A DNA stretch of 64,000 nt, taken from Poindextera sp036494815 (GTDB lineage Bacteria > Pseudomonadota > Alphaproteobacteria > Caulobacterales > Caulobacteraceae). The position numbers were made by a program, and so were the translations under genes. Positions 8,456-17,402 of this stretch are shown here, piece after piece. Below the pieces are notes generated by a model. The model did not search any database. It saw only the letters and a program-made list of their open reading frames with translations, and had not been told where the DNA came from. The stretch's first letter is position 1, and every line of letters begins with the position of its first letter. The stretch spans positions 62,001-126,000 of the forward strand of contig DASXNV010000032.1 of NCBI GenBank assembly GCA_036494815.1, written 5' to 3'.

Positions 8456-9384
8456 GCACGCCTCCTATCCACCGCCTGGCGGTGATCGGCTGCGGCCTGA
8501 TCGGCTCATCGGTGGTGCGTGCCGCGCGCGAGCATGGCGCGGCCGAGACCATCGTCGTCCACGACACCAGCCCCACGGTGCGCGACCGCGTGCGCGAGCT
8601 GGGCATGGCCGATCTTGTGGCCGACGATCCGGTCGCGGCGGTCCAGGACGCGGATCTCGTCATTTTCGCCGCCCCGCCGGCGGCGATCGGCGCCGCTGCT
8701 GAGGCGTCGGCGGCAGGCTTCAAATCCGGCGCCATCATCTCCGACGTGGGCTCGGTCAAGGGCGCCATCAGCGACGCCCTGGCCGCCGTGGCGCCGCCCG
8801 GGGTGTTCGTCATTCCCGGCCACCCTATCGCTGGCACCGAGCAGTCTGGCCCCGACGCCGGCTTTGCCGAACTATTCGAAGGCCGCTGGACCATCCTGTG
8901 CCCTCGCCCATCGGAGGACGCCGACTATGCCGTGGCCGTGGCTCGCCTGTCGGCCTTCTGGCGCATGCTCGGGGCCCAGGTGGAACTGATGGACGCCGCC
9001 CATCACGACCGGGTCCTGGCTGTCACCTCGCACCTGCCCCACCTGATCGCCTACAATATCGTCGGCACCGCCGCCGATCTGGAGGAGGTGGCCGAGGGCG
9101 AGGTGATGAAATATTCCGCCGGCGGCTTCCGCGACTTCACCCGTATCGCCGCCTCGGACCCTGTGATGTGGCGCGACGTGTTCCTGCTCAACAAGGACGC
9201 CGTGCTGGAGATTCTGGGCCGGTTCAACGAGGACCTGCAGGCCTTGTCGCGGGCTATCCGCTGGGGCGAGGGCGACAAGCTGGAAGCCCTGTTCACCCGC
9301 ACCCGGGCCATCCGTCGGGGCATCGTCGCCGCCGGTCAGGAAAACGCGGAACCGAACTTCGGCCGGAATCGCAAGACGCCGTAG
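8452..9384 (+). CDS. tyrC: Prephenate/arogenate dehydrogenase family protein
   Basis: A 310-residue TyrA-type dehydrogenase that would oxidise prephenate or arogenate for tyrosine synthesis. The Rossmann motif GCGLIGSS is at about residues 13-20. Later come the IPGHPIAGTE segment with the catalytic His and the HHDRVLAVTSHLPHL helix with the second conserved His, both hallmark pieces. There is no ACT domain. The start ATG lies in the stop of the aminotransferase gene (ATGA), so the two are coupled. Cofactor and preferred substrate are not readable from the sequence. Confidence 0.9.
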   Translation: MSTPPIHRLAVIGCGLIGSSVVRAAREHGAAETIVVHDTSPTVRDRVRELGMADLVADDPVAAVQDADLVIFAAPPAAIGAAAEASAAGFKSGAIISDVGSVKGAISDALAAVAPPGVFVIPGHPIAGTEQSGPDAGFAELFEGRWTILCPRPSEDADYAVAVARLSAFWRMLGAQVELMDAAHHDRVLAVTSHLPHLIAYNIVGTAADLEEVAEGEVMKYSAGGFRDFTRIAASDPVMWRDVFLLNKDAVLEILGRFNEDLQALSRAIRWGEGDKLEALFTRTRAIRRGIVAAGQENAEPNFGRNRKTP

Positions 9385-9592
9385 AGCCGTTTCCGCGACG
9401 CGCGTCACAGGATGAGGAGCAGGGGAGCCAGGCTCAGAGATCCTGGCCGTCACAGCCGAGACGAAACGCCGCAGCGCGCGATCGTATCTGCTGTGCGCCC
9501 AATCAGCGAAGAACAAGTCAGGGTTGATTCATGACTCTGCAAGGGCTCTCCAGGCATAAGGCTCCGAGGCGCGCAAGCCGCGGATCCGTGAC

Positions 9593-11803
9593 ATGACCAA
9601 GGCGAAAGCCGAACGGCCCGACATTCAAGGTGCGGCAGGCCCCGATGACGCCGGGTTGCTGACTCAGATCGCAAATCGGATCGCCGCCGGCGATCCGATG
9701 GCCCAGATTTTTCAGTCCATCATCGCCGGAGTCGAGTGCGCGGGATCTGGCTTCCTGTGCAGCATCCTGTTGCTCAAGGACGCACGTCACCTGAGCCTTG
9801 GCGCAGCGCCCAGTCTGCCGGAGTTCTACAACGCAGCCATCGATGGGGTCGAGATCGGCCCCGATGTTGGGTCCTGCGGCACAGCGGCCTTTCTCAAACA
9901 ACGTGTCATTGTCGAGGATATCGCCACCGATCCGTTGTGGATCAACTTCAAGGACCTGGCCGCCCAGGCTGATCTGGCCGCTTGCTGGTCCGAGCCGATC
10001 ATCGGGGCCGCCGGTCGCGTGCTCGGCACCTTCGCCATCTACCAAAGGCGACCGGGTGCGCCGAGCCAAAGTGATATCGCCACCATCGCCGCGGCCGCCC
10101 ATCTGGTCGCGATCACCATCGAACGCGACGAGACCCAAGGGGCGCTGGCCGAGAGTGAAGCCCGCGCCAATCGCGCCGCCGCCAGCCAGCAGGTCTCGGT
10201 CCGGGATCTGGAAAGCTTCTTCGCCGTGTCCCGGGACATGCTGTGCATAGCGACCATGACCGGTAATTTCCGTCGCTTGAACCACGCCTGGAAGACCGTG
10301 CTCGGCTACGACACAGACCGGTTGCTCGGGCGCAATTACCTGTTTCTCTTGCACCCCGACGATCTCGACGCCACGGCGGCGGCGGTCACCCAGCTGGGCA
10401 AGACCGTCGACGAGATAACCATGACCAACCGCTATCGGTGTTCGGACGGAGCCTACAAGCCGATCGAGTGGCGGGCTTGCCTGTCCGGAGAGCTTTTGTT
10501 CTGCGTCGGCCGCGATGTGACCGAACGGATGGCCATAGAATCGGAAATGAAGGCGGCGAGGCAGGACGCCGAGGCCGCCAACCGCGCCAAAAGCGACTTT
10601 CTGGCCAATATGAGCCACGAGGTGCGAACGCCGCTGAACGGGGTGATCGGTATCGTCGACGCCCTGGCCCAGACCTCCCTGTCGGCGGCGCAAGCCGAGA
10701 TGGTCCAGCTGATTCAATCGTCCGGCGCGACCCTCGAGCGCCTGGTGTCCGACATCCTCGACCTGTCCAAGATCGAAGCGCGCCGTCTCGAGCTCGAAAT
10801 CCATGAGTTCGATCTGGGCGAGGCTCTGGACGGGGTGATCGAGGTCGCGCGCATCCGCGCGGACGAAAAGGGGATAGGGTTCAGCATCCTCTACGGCTCA
10901 ACGGCGCGAGGCCACTTCCACGGCGACAGCGTCCGCCTGAAGCAGGTGCTCGACAACCTTCTTTCCAACGCGGTGAAGTTCACACAGTCGGGTCAGGTCT
11001 CGGTGGCCATCGACCTGATCGATGCCAGCGGCGAGGCGCAAGACGAGGCGCTGACCATCGTCGTCAGCGATACCGGCGTGGGCTTCGATCCAGCTATGGC
11101 CGCCACCCTGTTCGACCGGTTCAGTCAGGCGGATGGCACCATCACCCGGCGCTTCGGTGGCACAGGTCTGGGCCTGTCGATCAGCAAAGCGCTGGTGGAG
11201 ATGATGGGAGGAACGATCCAGGCCGCGTCGACCCCGGGGGAGGGGAGCGCCTTCACCGTCATCCTGCCCCTGCCGCGATCCGGCATCCTGGCCGACTACG
11301 ACCGGCGAAAGCGAAGCCCGGCGCCCTCCCGGGCCGCCGGTCCGGGCGACAGCGCACCGATCCTCGCCGACGAGCGCCCACTACGGGTGCTTGTTGCGGA
11401 AGACAACCTGACCAACCAGAAGGTCGTCGCCCTGATCCTTGCGCCGTTGGGGGCCGATCTGACGATCGTCGAAAACGGCGCCCAGGCGGTGGAGGCGTTC
11501 AGGAGCGGTGATTTCGACCTGGTGCTAATGGATATGCAGATGCCAGTGATGGACGGCTTGGCCGCCACCAGAGCCCTGCGGGAGATCGAGCAGACCGCTC
11601 CTTGGCGCAGGCGCACGGCCATCGCCATGCTCAGCGCCAACGCCATGGCTCACCACCGGCAAGAGGCGGCGGCGGCGGGCGCCGACCTGCATATCCCCAA
11701 GCCGGTCACCGCGCGCGGCCTGATCGAAGGCGTCGAGCAGGCCCTGAGTCTGGGCGGGACGGCGAAGGAGGCTTCTGCAGCGGCGCGGGCTGAGGGTGGT
11801 TAG
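9593..11803 (+). CDS. Hybrid sensor histidine kinase (GAF-PAS-HisKA-HATPase-REC)
   Basis: A 736-residue soluble signalling kinase. In order: a GAF domain (about 15-180), a PAS domain (about 200-320, with the NRYRCSDGAYKPIEW segment), a dimerisation domain with phospho-acceptor His342 in NMSHEVRTPLNGVIG, an HATPase domain (about 445-560) with the N box LLSNAVKFT, the G1 box SDTGVGF and the G2 box GGTGLGLSI, and a C-terminal receiver with Asp647 in LVLMDMQMP. No transmembrane helix is visible, so it probably senses an internal signal. No cognate regulator or phosphotransfer gene is next to it. Its stop overlaps the convergent helicase gene by 4 bp. Confidence 0.93.
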   Translation: MTKAKAERPDIQGAAGPDDAGLLTQIANRIAAGDPMAQIFQSIIAGVECAGSGFLCSILLLKDARHLSLGAAPSLPEFYNAAIDGVEIGPDVGSCGTAAFLKQRVIVEDIATDPLWINFKDLAAQADLAACWSEPIIGAAGRVLGTFAIYQRRPGAPSQSDIATIAAAAHLVAITIERDETQGALAESEARANRAAASQQVSVRDLESFFAVSRDMLCIATMTGNFRRLNHAWKTVLGYDTDRLLGRNYLFLLHPDDLDATAAAVTQLGKTVDEITMTNRYRCSDGAYKPIEWRACLSGELLFCVGRDVTERMAIESEMKAARQDAEAANRAKSDFLANMSHEVRTPLNGVIGIVDALAQTSLSAAQAEMVQLIQSSGATLERLVSDILDLSKIEARRLELEIHEFDLGEALDGVIEVARIRADEKGIGFSILYGSTARGHFHGDSVRLKQVLDNLLSNAVKFTQSGQVSVAIDLIDASGEAQDEALTIVVSDTGVGFDPAMAATLFDRFSQADGTITRRFGGTGLGLSISKALVEMMGGTIQAASTPGEGSAFTVILPLPRSGILADYDRRKRSPAPSRAAGPGDSAPILADERPLRVLVAEDNLTNQKVVALILAPLGADLTIVENGAQAVEAFRSGDFDLVLMDMQMPVMDGLAATRALREIEQTAPWRRRTAIAMLSANAMAHHRQEAAAAGADLHIPKPVTARGLIEGVEQALSLGGTAKEASAAARAEGG

Positions 11804-14589
11804 CCCAGAAACTCAGCCGTCGCCTCAATGGCCTCAACCAGACCTAACCGTTGGATCTGCACCCCCTCTGGCAGGCTGGAGAACAGGCGCGTGGGGGCGG
11901 CGGCGTCGAGCATGACGAATACGCCCTTGTCGTCCGCGCGGCGGATCAGGCGGCCGAAGGCCTGGGCGATGCGGGCGCGGGCCACGGCGTCGTCATAGGC
12001 CTTGCCGCCGAAACGTCCCCGGCGGGCCTTATGCAAGAGGTCCGGGCGCGGCCAGGGAACGCGGTCGAACACCAGAAGGCGTAAGGAGCGGCCGGGCACA
12101 TCCACCCCGTCGCGCACGGCATCGGTGCCCAACAGGCAGGCGTCCTCCTCGACCCGGAAGATGTCCACTAGGGCGCCGGCCTCCAGCGGATCCACGTGCT
12201 GGGCGTAGAGGGCCAGGCCCGCGCCGGCCAAGGGGCCGGCGATGCGGTCATAGACGGCGCGCAGGCGGCGGATGGCGGTGAACAGGCCCAGCGCCCCACC
12301 GCCGGCGGCCTGGAACAGCTCGCGCATGGCCGCGCCCACCTGACGCGGATCATCCCGGCCCACATCGGTGACCACGAAGGCGCGGGCCTGGGCGGCGTAG
12401 TCGAACGGCGAGGCCAGGCGCAGGGTCTTGGGCCGCTCGGGAAAACGCGCCGCGCCGGTGCGCATCTCGGCCAGGGCGAAGGGGTCGTCCAGGGTTGAAT
12501 CGGCCAGGGTGGCGCTGGTCACCAGCACCCCATGGGCGGGGGCCAATACGGCGGCCTGCAAGGGCTCGGTGGGATCGACCCAGTGCCGGCGGCAGGCGGC
12601 GTCCACAACCCGGCCGTAGAGATAGGTGGCTTCGAACCAGTCGACGAAATCCGGATCATCCTCTGCGTCCTCGGCGATGGCTTGCAGCATGGAGCGCCAG
12701 GCCGGCAGGGTCATGCGCGCGCGACGATCGAGACCGCGCAGAGCACCCTCGATCCGCGCCCGATCGCCGGTGGCTAGTTCGTCGGTTTCTTCGTCCAGCA
12801 CGTCTTCCAGCCGTCGAGCCAGGGCGATCAGCGGCGCCTCGATGGCCCCCAGGGCGCGGGCGGCGGCGGCGGCGGTCTGGCGCACAAGATCCAGCGCCGG
12901 ACGGGCGGCGCATTCCTGGCCGATCTCCGAGGGGGCGGCCCGGGCGCGCAGCTGTTCCAGGGCCGCGGTCAGAAAAGCTTCGATCGGGCCGATGGGATTG
13001 GCCTCGGCGCTGGGCGGGGCGATGCGGCCGCTCCAGCCCTCGCCAGGCAGGCCCGAGGCGGCGCGGATCACGTCGTTCAAGGCGGCTCGCGCGTCCTCGC
13101 GGTCACCCACCAGATCGCTCAACCGCGTCTCCAGCCCCCGCCCGCGCCGGCCGCGCCCCTCGGGCCCGCGAATCCAGCGGCGAAGCTCGGCCGATTCTGC
13201 GCCCGACAGAGCCGCCGAGAACGCAGCGTCGGCGGCGTCGAACAGATGGTGGCCTTCGTCGAACACGATCCGCTTGGGCGCCGTGGTCTCCACGTCTGTC
13301 TTGAGGCCCCGCGCCGCCCGCGCCCCGTCAAAGGCCGCCTGGCTCAGCACCAGGGCGTGGTTGGCGATCACGAGATCGGCCCGGCGTGAGCCGCGTACGG
13401 CCTTTTCCACGAAACAGGTGCGATAGTGGGGGCAGGCGGCGTGAACGCACTCGCCGCGCCGATCCACAAGATTGGCGGCGCTGGCCTGGGCCGCGGCGCC
13501 CACCGCAAACAGGCCCGGCAGCCAGGCGGGAAAATCGCCCCCGGTCATGTCTCCGTCTCGCGTCGCCCGCGCCCAGCGCGTCGCCAGAGCCATGCCGATC
13601 AGGTCGCTGGTCCCCAGCATGGCGGCATTGACCTGATCCTGCAGGTTCAGCAGGCACAGATAGTTTTCCCGCCCCTTGCGCACCACCGCCTTGCGTGACC
13701 GCACCTCGGGATCGGGATAGAGGGCGTGGCTCTCGCGTTCGATCTGCCGCTGCAGGGCGCGGGTGAAGGTCGAAATCCACACTGAAGGGCCATTGGCCTC
13801 GGCCCACAGGGAGGCGGGGGCGAGATAGGCCAGGGTCTTGCCGATGCCGGTGCCGGCCTCCGCCAGCATCAGGTTGGGTTCGCCCTCGCGCTGGCGCGGC
13901 AGGAAGGCATAGGCGGCCTCGGCGGCGAATTCGGCCTGGGCGGGGCGGGCCTCATCCAGGCCCGAGCGGGACAGAAGCTCGGCCAGTCGCGCGCGAGCCG
14001 CCCCCGGCTCCACGGGCTTGGAGCCGGGCTCCCCCTGCGGCGCCTGGTCCTCCCATTCGGGGATGCGGGTCCACACATCCAGGCCGCTGCTGCGCCGGTT
14101 CTCGCGCACCGCCTGGGTGCGCAGGGCGGTGATCACGCTGGCGCCCCAGGCCCAGCCGGCGCGGGCCAGGGTCTCGGCCACAGCCAGGGCCTCATCGCGA
14201 TTGGGCCAGGGATTGGCGGCCAGTTCCCCCAGTAAAAGTCGGCAGGTTTCGCGCAAGGAGGCGGCCTGCTCCACCGCCCCGCGCGGCTCGGGCAGGCCCA
14301 GGGCCAGGGCGAGGCCCGCGGCCGAGGGTGCGCAGAACTTCGCCGGCCGGGTGAAGGCGAACAGCTCCAGGGCATCGAAGATGTCGCGCGAGCGGCTGGG
14401 CGCCTGCAGGTCCAGCCGCTTAGCCATCAGCCCCGCATGAACCACCACCACCGGCGAGGACAGGGCCAGCCGCCGCGCCTCGTCCCCCGCCAGCACCCTC
14501 GCGCCGGCGCCGTCGCACACCGCCGCGCGCGGCCCGGGCAGAACCACGAGCGCCGGGGCCAGGTCCAGGGCGGGGGAGACGGCGTTCAC
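11800..14589 (-). CDS. DinG/XPD-type ATP-dependent DNA helicase
   Basis: A 929-residue superfamily 2 helicase. Walker A is AEAGTGIGKT (243-252), the DEAH-box variant is DEGH (444-447), and four cysteines (312, 381, 386, 392) between them are positioned like the XPD/DinG iron-sulfur cluster. The C-terminal motor domain ends with a QAFGRLIRR motif VI. The first ~230 residues contain a FDALELFAF...LGLP stretch resembling the helical end of a DnaQ-type exonuclease, but the acidic DEDD residues are missing, so it looks vestigial. Upstream are two GTTC-N7-GTTC-like arrangements (14605-14631) suggesting SOS control. It acts in the cytoplasm on damaged or structured DNA; the exact substrate is not known. 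Confidence 0.9.
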   Translation of the reverse strand: MNAVSPALDLAPALVVLPGPRAAVCDGAGARVLAGDEARRLALSSPVVVVHAGLMAKRLDLQAPSRSRDIFDALELFAFTRPAKFCAPSAAGLALALGLPEPRGAVEQAASLRETCRLLLGELAANPWPNRDEALAVAETLARAGWAWGASVITALRTQAVRENRRSSGLDVWTRIPEWEDQAPQGEPGSKPVEPGAARARLAELLSRSGLDEARPAQAEFAAEAAYAFLPRQREGEPNLMLAEAGTGIGKTLAYLAPASLWAEANGPSVWISTFTRALQRQIERESHALYPDPEVRSRKAVVRKGRENYLCLLNLQDQVNAAMLGTSDLIGMALATRWARATRDGDMTGGDFPAWLPGLFAVGAAAQASAANLVDRRGECVHAACPHYRTCFVEKAVRGSRRADLVIANHALVLSQAAFDGARAARGLKTDVETTAPKRIVFDEGHHLFDAADAAFSAALSGAESAELRRWIRGPEGRGRRGRGLETRLSDLVGDREDARAALNDVIRAASGLPGEGWSGRIAPPSAEANPIGPIEAFLTAALEQLRARAAPSEIGQECAARPALDLVRQTAAAAARALGAIEAPLIALARRLEDVLDEETDELATGDRARIEGALRGLDRRARMTLPAWRSMLQAIAEDAEDDPDFVDWFEATYLYGRVVDAACRRHWVDPTEPLQAAVLAPAHGVLVTSATLADSTLDDPFALAEMRTGAARFPERPKTLRLASPFDYAAQARAFVVTDVGRDDPRQVGAAMRELFQAAGGGALGLFTAIRRLRAVYDRIAGPLAGAGLALYAQHVDPLEAGALVDIFRVEEDACLLGTDAVRDGVDVPGRSLRLLVFDRVPWPRPDLLHKARRGRFGGKAYDDAVARARIAQAFGRLIRRADDKGVFVMLDAAAPTRLFSSLPEGVQIQRLGLVEAIEATAEFLG

Positions 14590-14604
14590 GCTAAACTCAT
14601 AACC

Positions 14605-14631
14605 GAACAGGGCTTGAAACGAAACAGGAAC
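14605..14631 (-). promoter_or_regulatory. Candidate LexA-type half-sites upstream of the DinG-like helicase
   Basis: Read towards the helicase, this region holds GTTC-N7-GTTT (14617-14631) and TTTC-N7-GTTC (14605-14619), overlapping by three bases. Each differs at one base from the alphaproteobacterial LexA consensus GTTC-N7-GTTC. They lie 16 to 42 bp upstream of the helicase start. That DinG-type helicases can be SOS genes is established in Escherichia coli; control here is inference. Confidence 0.4.
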
Positions 14632-14701
14632 ATAGGGCTGGCGACAGTGTGAAGGAGGCGATAGGCTCTGGCGACCGCAAAGCGCATTTCAAGGAGCGCT
14701 C

Positions 14702-15277
14702 ATGACCCGTGTCGTCGCTTTTTTCCAGCCCGGTTGGGCCGATTGGGAAGCCGCTCCGATATTGTCCCTGCTGCGCGAATATATGGGCGGCGAGATCCGC
14801 ATTGCGACCCCGGACCGCGGGCCGCAGACTTCCATCGGCGGCGTGCGGGCGGCGGCGGACGCCGCATTCGCCGATATTGGGCCGGGAGATGCGGACCTTT
14901 TCCTGGCGATCGGCAGCGATGCGTGGCCGGGCTATCACGACGAGGCCTTTTTCGACTTGCTGCGGGGGGCCGTCGACGGCGGCGCGATTGTCGGCGCGAT
15001 CTGCGCGGGAACCGTGGCCGCGGCGCGGGCCGGACTGTTCGAGGGGCGGGCTCACACCAGCAACGGGCGCGAATGGCTGTCCAATACGGCGCCAGGCTAT
15101 GCGGGAGTCGCGACCTACGTAGATACGCCCAAGGCGGTGAGCGACGGGCGGGTGGTCAGCGCGCCGGGATCCGCGCCGCAGACTTTCGCCAGCGAGATCG
15201 CCCGGCTGATCGCGCCGGGCTCTCATGCCCTGCTGCTTGAGCGGGATCTATTGATGCAGCGGGAGTGGACGGGCTAG
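14702..15277 (+). CDS. DJ-1/PfpI family protein
   Basis: A 191-residue single-domain protein of the DJ-1/PfpI superfamily. The nucleophile elbow is visible as GAICAGTVA with Cys at about residue 102, followed by GLFEGRAHTSNG, the usual place for the partner His. Asp/Glu residues near WADWEAAP (about 11-18) correspond to the conserved acidic residue that activates the cysteine. Members include glyoxalases/deglycases, amidases and regulators; none can be chosen here. The gene stands alone on the plus strand and overlaps the convergent acyltransferase gene by 4 bp. Confidence 0.85.
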   Translation: MTRVVAFFQPGWADWEAAPILSLLREYMGGEIRIATPDRGPQTSIGGVRAAADAAFADIGPGDADLFLAIGSDAWPGYHDEAFFDLLRGAVDGGAIVGAICAGTVAAARAGLFEGRAHTSNGREWLSNTAPGYAGVATYVDTPKAVSDGRVVSAPGSAPQTFASEIARLIAPGSHALLLERDLLMQREWTG

Positions 15278-15957
15278 TCCCCCGCCTTGCTCTCGACCCA
15301 ACGCAGCGGTGGCGCGTCGGCCTTTAGCGCCTCCAGCGACGCCTTGAGTTCGGCCATGAACGCCATTCTGTCGCCGCCCCAGCGGATCGGTTCGCCCACC
15401 AGAGCGCAACAGGTCATGGGCACCGGCAGGTGATCGCCCTTGGCCAGGACGCGGCCGGCGCCCTGGATCCAGACGGGGGTGATCGGCGCCTCGGGCACGG
15501 CGGCGGCCAGGCGCGCGACACCGCTCTTCAAGGGGGCCATGACATCGCCGGCCGCGCCGCGGGTGCCTTCGGGATAGATCAGGATGATGGCGCCGGCCAG
15601 CAGGGCCTCGCGCGCCGGGGCCAGCACATCGACCCCGTCACCGGCCTTGACCCGCTCCACCGGCACGATGCCGATCACATTGCGCGAGAACCAGCCGACC
15701 ACCGGATCGGCCAGGAAATAGTCCGCCGCCGCCGCCGGCCGTACGCGCAAAAGAGCGCGGGGCGAAAACAGGGCCAGCAGAAGCAGTGTGTCCATATGGC
15801 TGTTGTGGTTGGCCACCACGATGGCCGGGCCCTTGGTGGGCAGGCGCTCGCGCCCGACCACGTCGGCCCCGGTCAAGATGCGCGCGATTGGCCTGAGGAT
15901 CAGCATCATCAGCAGCAGGCGCAGCCAGGCCATGGTCAGGGTCCTTTGCAGCCTCAA
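15274..15957 (-). CDS. Lysophospholipid acyltransferase (PlsC-like)
   Basis: A 227-residue membrane-associated acyltransferase. The HX4D motif is His51-Asp56 (NHNSHMD), and IYPEGTRG is the second substrate-binding motif. A hydrophobic N-terminal stretch (about 8-30) would anchor it to the inner membrane. It lies directly downstream of the CdsA-like gene with a 4-bp overlap, so the two are co-translated. Together with the CDP-alcohol phosphotransferase and the second PlsC-like gene on the other arm, it forms a lipid-synthesis cluster. Its acyl acceptor is unknown. Confidence 0.87.
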   Translation of the reverse strand: MRLQRTLTMAWLRLLLMMLILRPIARILTGADVVGRERLPTKGPAIVVANHNSHMDTLLLLALFSPRALLRVRPAAAADYFLADPVVGWFSRNVIGIVPVERVKAGDGVDVLAPAREALLAGAIILIYPEGTRGAAGDVMAPLKSGVARLAAAVPEAPITPVWIQGAGRVLAKGDHLPVPMTCCALVGEPIRWGGDRMAFMAELKASLEALKADAPPLRWVESKAGD

Positions 15958-16958
15958 TAGGTCTGCAGGGCGAAATAGGCTAGCAGGTGGAAATAGAGCG
16001 GACTTGTGAAGGTCAGGCTATCGATCCGGTCCAGCACCCCGCCGTGGCCGGGAATGTAGTGCGACGTGTCCTTGACCCCCAGGTCGCGCTTGATCGCCGA
16101 AAAGGTCACGTCGCCGGCGAACCCGGCCAGGGGCAGGCTGGCGGCAACGGTCCACAGGCCGATTCCCTTCAGCGGGGTCAGCAGCGGCCCGACCAGTACG
16201 ATCAGGCCGCAGGTGAGGATCCAGCCGCCGATGAAGCCCTCCCAGGTCTTGTTGGGGCTGACCTTGGGGGTGATCTTGTGGCGGCCCAAAAGCTTGCCGC
16301 TGATATATTGAAAGACGTCGTTGGCCTCGGTGGCCAGCAGCAGCAGGAACACCAGCCCCACCGCCCCGGCCTGGGGCGCGTCCCAGCGCGGCACCCGCAT
16401 CAGCAGGGCGATATGGCCGATATTGTAGACGCAGGTGACCACGCCCCAGTGGAAGACAGCGGTTGAGGTCAGATAGCCCTTGGTCTGGCCAATACAGGCC
16501 ATGATGAACGGCACGGCCAGGAACACATAGACCGGCACGAACACCACGTAGAACATGTAGATATTGGCGAACACGAACAGGTACGAAATGGGGATGGTCA
16601 GATAGGCCAGGAAGATCACCAACCGGTCCTCCCGCCGCGCCGGGGCCAGGGACAGAAACTCCCGCAGGGCCAGGAACGAGATCGCCGCGAACAGCAATGA
16701 TGTGGCCTGCCAGCCGAGCAGCAGAGCGCCTGTCAGCAGGGCCACGATCACCCACCAGGAGGTCACGCGCTGCTGCAGATTCTTGAAATCACCGGCCGGT
16801 TTCAGCCTCGGCAGGATCATGCCGGCCAGGCTGCCGGCGACCAGGGCGCCCAGCACGGCGCCGAAGCCCCAGACCAGCGGACGCGATATGTGCACGACGA
16901 ACCCTCCAGCCAGAGGGAGAGGCATGTTCACGAAAAGGTTTTCAACAAGCTGGGGCAT
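15954..16958 (-). CDS. Phosphatidate cytidylyltransferase, CdsA/YnbB-like
   Basis: A 334-residue polytopic membrane protein with about eight hydrophobic segments. Near the C-terminus it carries the CDP-DAG synthase signature: SAIKRDLGVKD, then IPGHGGVLDRIDS, with the conserved Lys-Arg, Lys-Asp and Asp-Arg-x-Asp residues. It would make CDP-diacylglycerol from phosphatidate and CTP. Its position beside a CDP-alcohol phosphotransferase and two acyltransferases, away from housekeeping lipid genes such as dxr or bamA, suggests an accessory copy of the YnbB kind. The ATG at 16958 is used; an internal Met at 16925 is possible. Confidence 0.88.
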   Translation of the reverse strand: MPQLVENLFVNMPLPLAGGFVVHISRPLVWGFGAVLGALVAGSLAGMILPRLKPAGDFKNLQQRVTSWWVIVALLTGALLLGWQATSLLFAAISFLALREFLSLAPARREDRLVIFLAYLTIPISYLFVFANIYMFYVVFVPVYVFLAVPFIMACIGQTKGYLTSTAVFHWGVVTCVYNIGHIALLMRVPRWDAPQAGAVGLVFLLLLATEANDVFQYISGKLLGRHKITPKVSPNKTWEGFIGGWILTCGLIVLVGPLLTPLKGIGLWTVAASLPLAGFAGDVTFSAIKRDLGVKDTSHYIPGHGGVLDRIDSLTFTSPLYFHLLAYFALQTY

Positions 16959-16997
16959 GGCCCTTTATGGCGCAACCTGAAGGCGTTACCAGGGAGC

Positions 16998-17402
16998 ATG
17001 ACGGTTTCACCGCCCGTAGCCAAGCTTGCGCGTTCCACCATGGTGCATGTGGCCATCGCCGCCTTGGCCATGGGAGGCTGGGCCGCCTTCGCCAATCAGG
17101 CCCACGGCGCCGTGCGGTTGATGCTGGCAGGGGCGATCCAGGGCCTGCTGTCCGGGGCCATCACCTTTTTCCTCAAGCGCGCGCTTGAGGCCATGGCCGT
17201 TCGCCTGCCCCTGGCTGTCGCCTGGTTGGTCCCGCCCCTGATCACCTGCGTTGTGGTCCTGGCGGTGCTGGTGGCCGCTCATACTTTTGCCGGCACGCCG
17301 GAGATCGTCAGGACCATCGCCGTGCCATACGCCGTCTCCTCGGCCTATGCCTGGATCTACGCCTTTGGCCTGTTCACCTCGCGTCGTCGGGCCGTGGCGT
17401 GA
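16998..17402 (+). CDS. Small polytopic membrane protein of unknown function
   Basis: A 134-residue protein with four predicted membrane helices (about residues 15-32, 40-60, 70-95 and 100-125) and a basic C-terminus (TSRRRAVA). I recognise no family. The start at 16998 is the most upstream ATG that does not run into the divergent CdsA-like gene; only 39 bp separate the two starts, and ATG 17040 is an alternative. Its stop overlaps the GTG start of the CDP-alcohol phosphotransferase gene (GTGA). That coupling argues for a role with that enzyme, for example as partner or lipid transporter, which is inference. Confidence 0.75.
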   Translation: MTVSPPVAKLARSTMVHVAIAALAMGGWAAFANQAHGAVRLMLAGAIQGLLSGAITFFLKRALEAMAVRLPLAVAWLVPPLITCVVVLAVLVAAHTFAGTPEIVRTIAVPYAVSSAYAWIYAFGLFTSRRRAVA

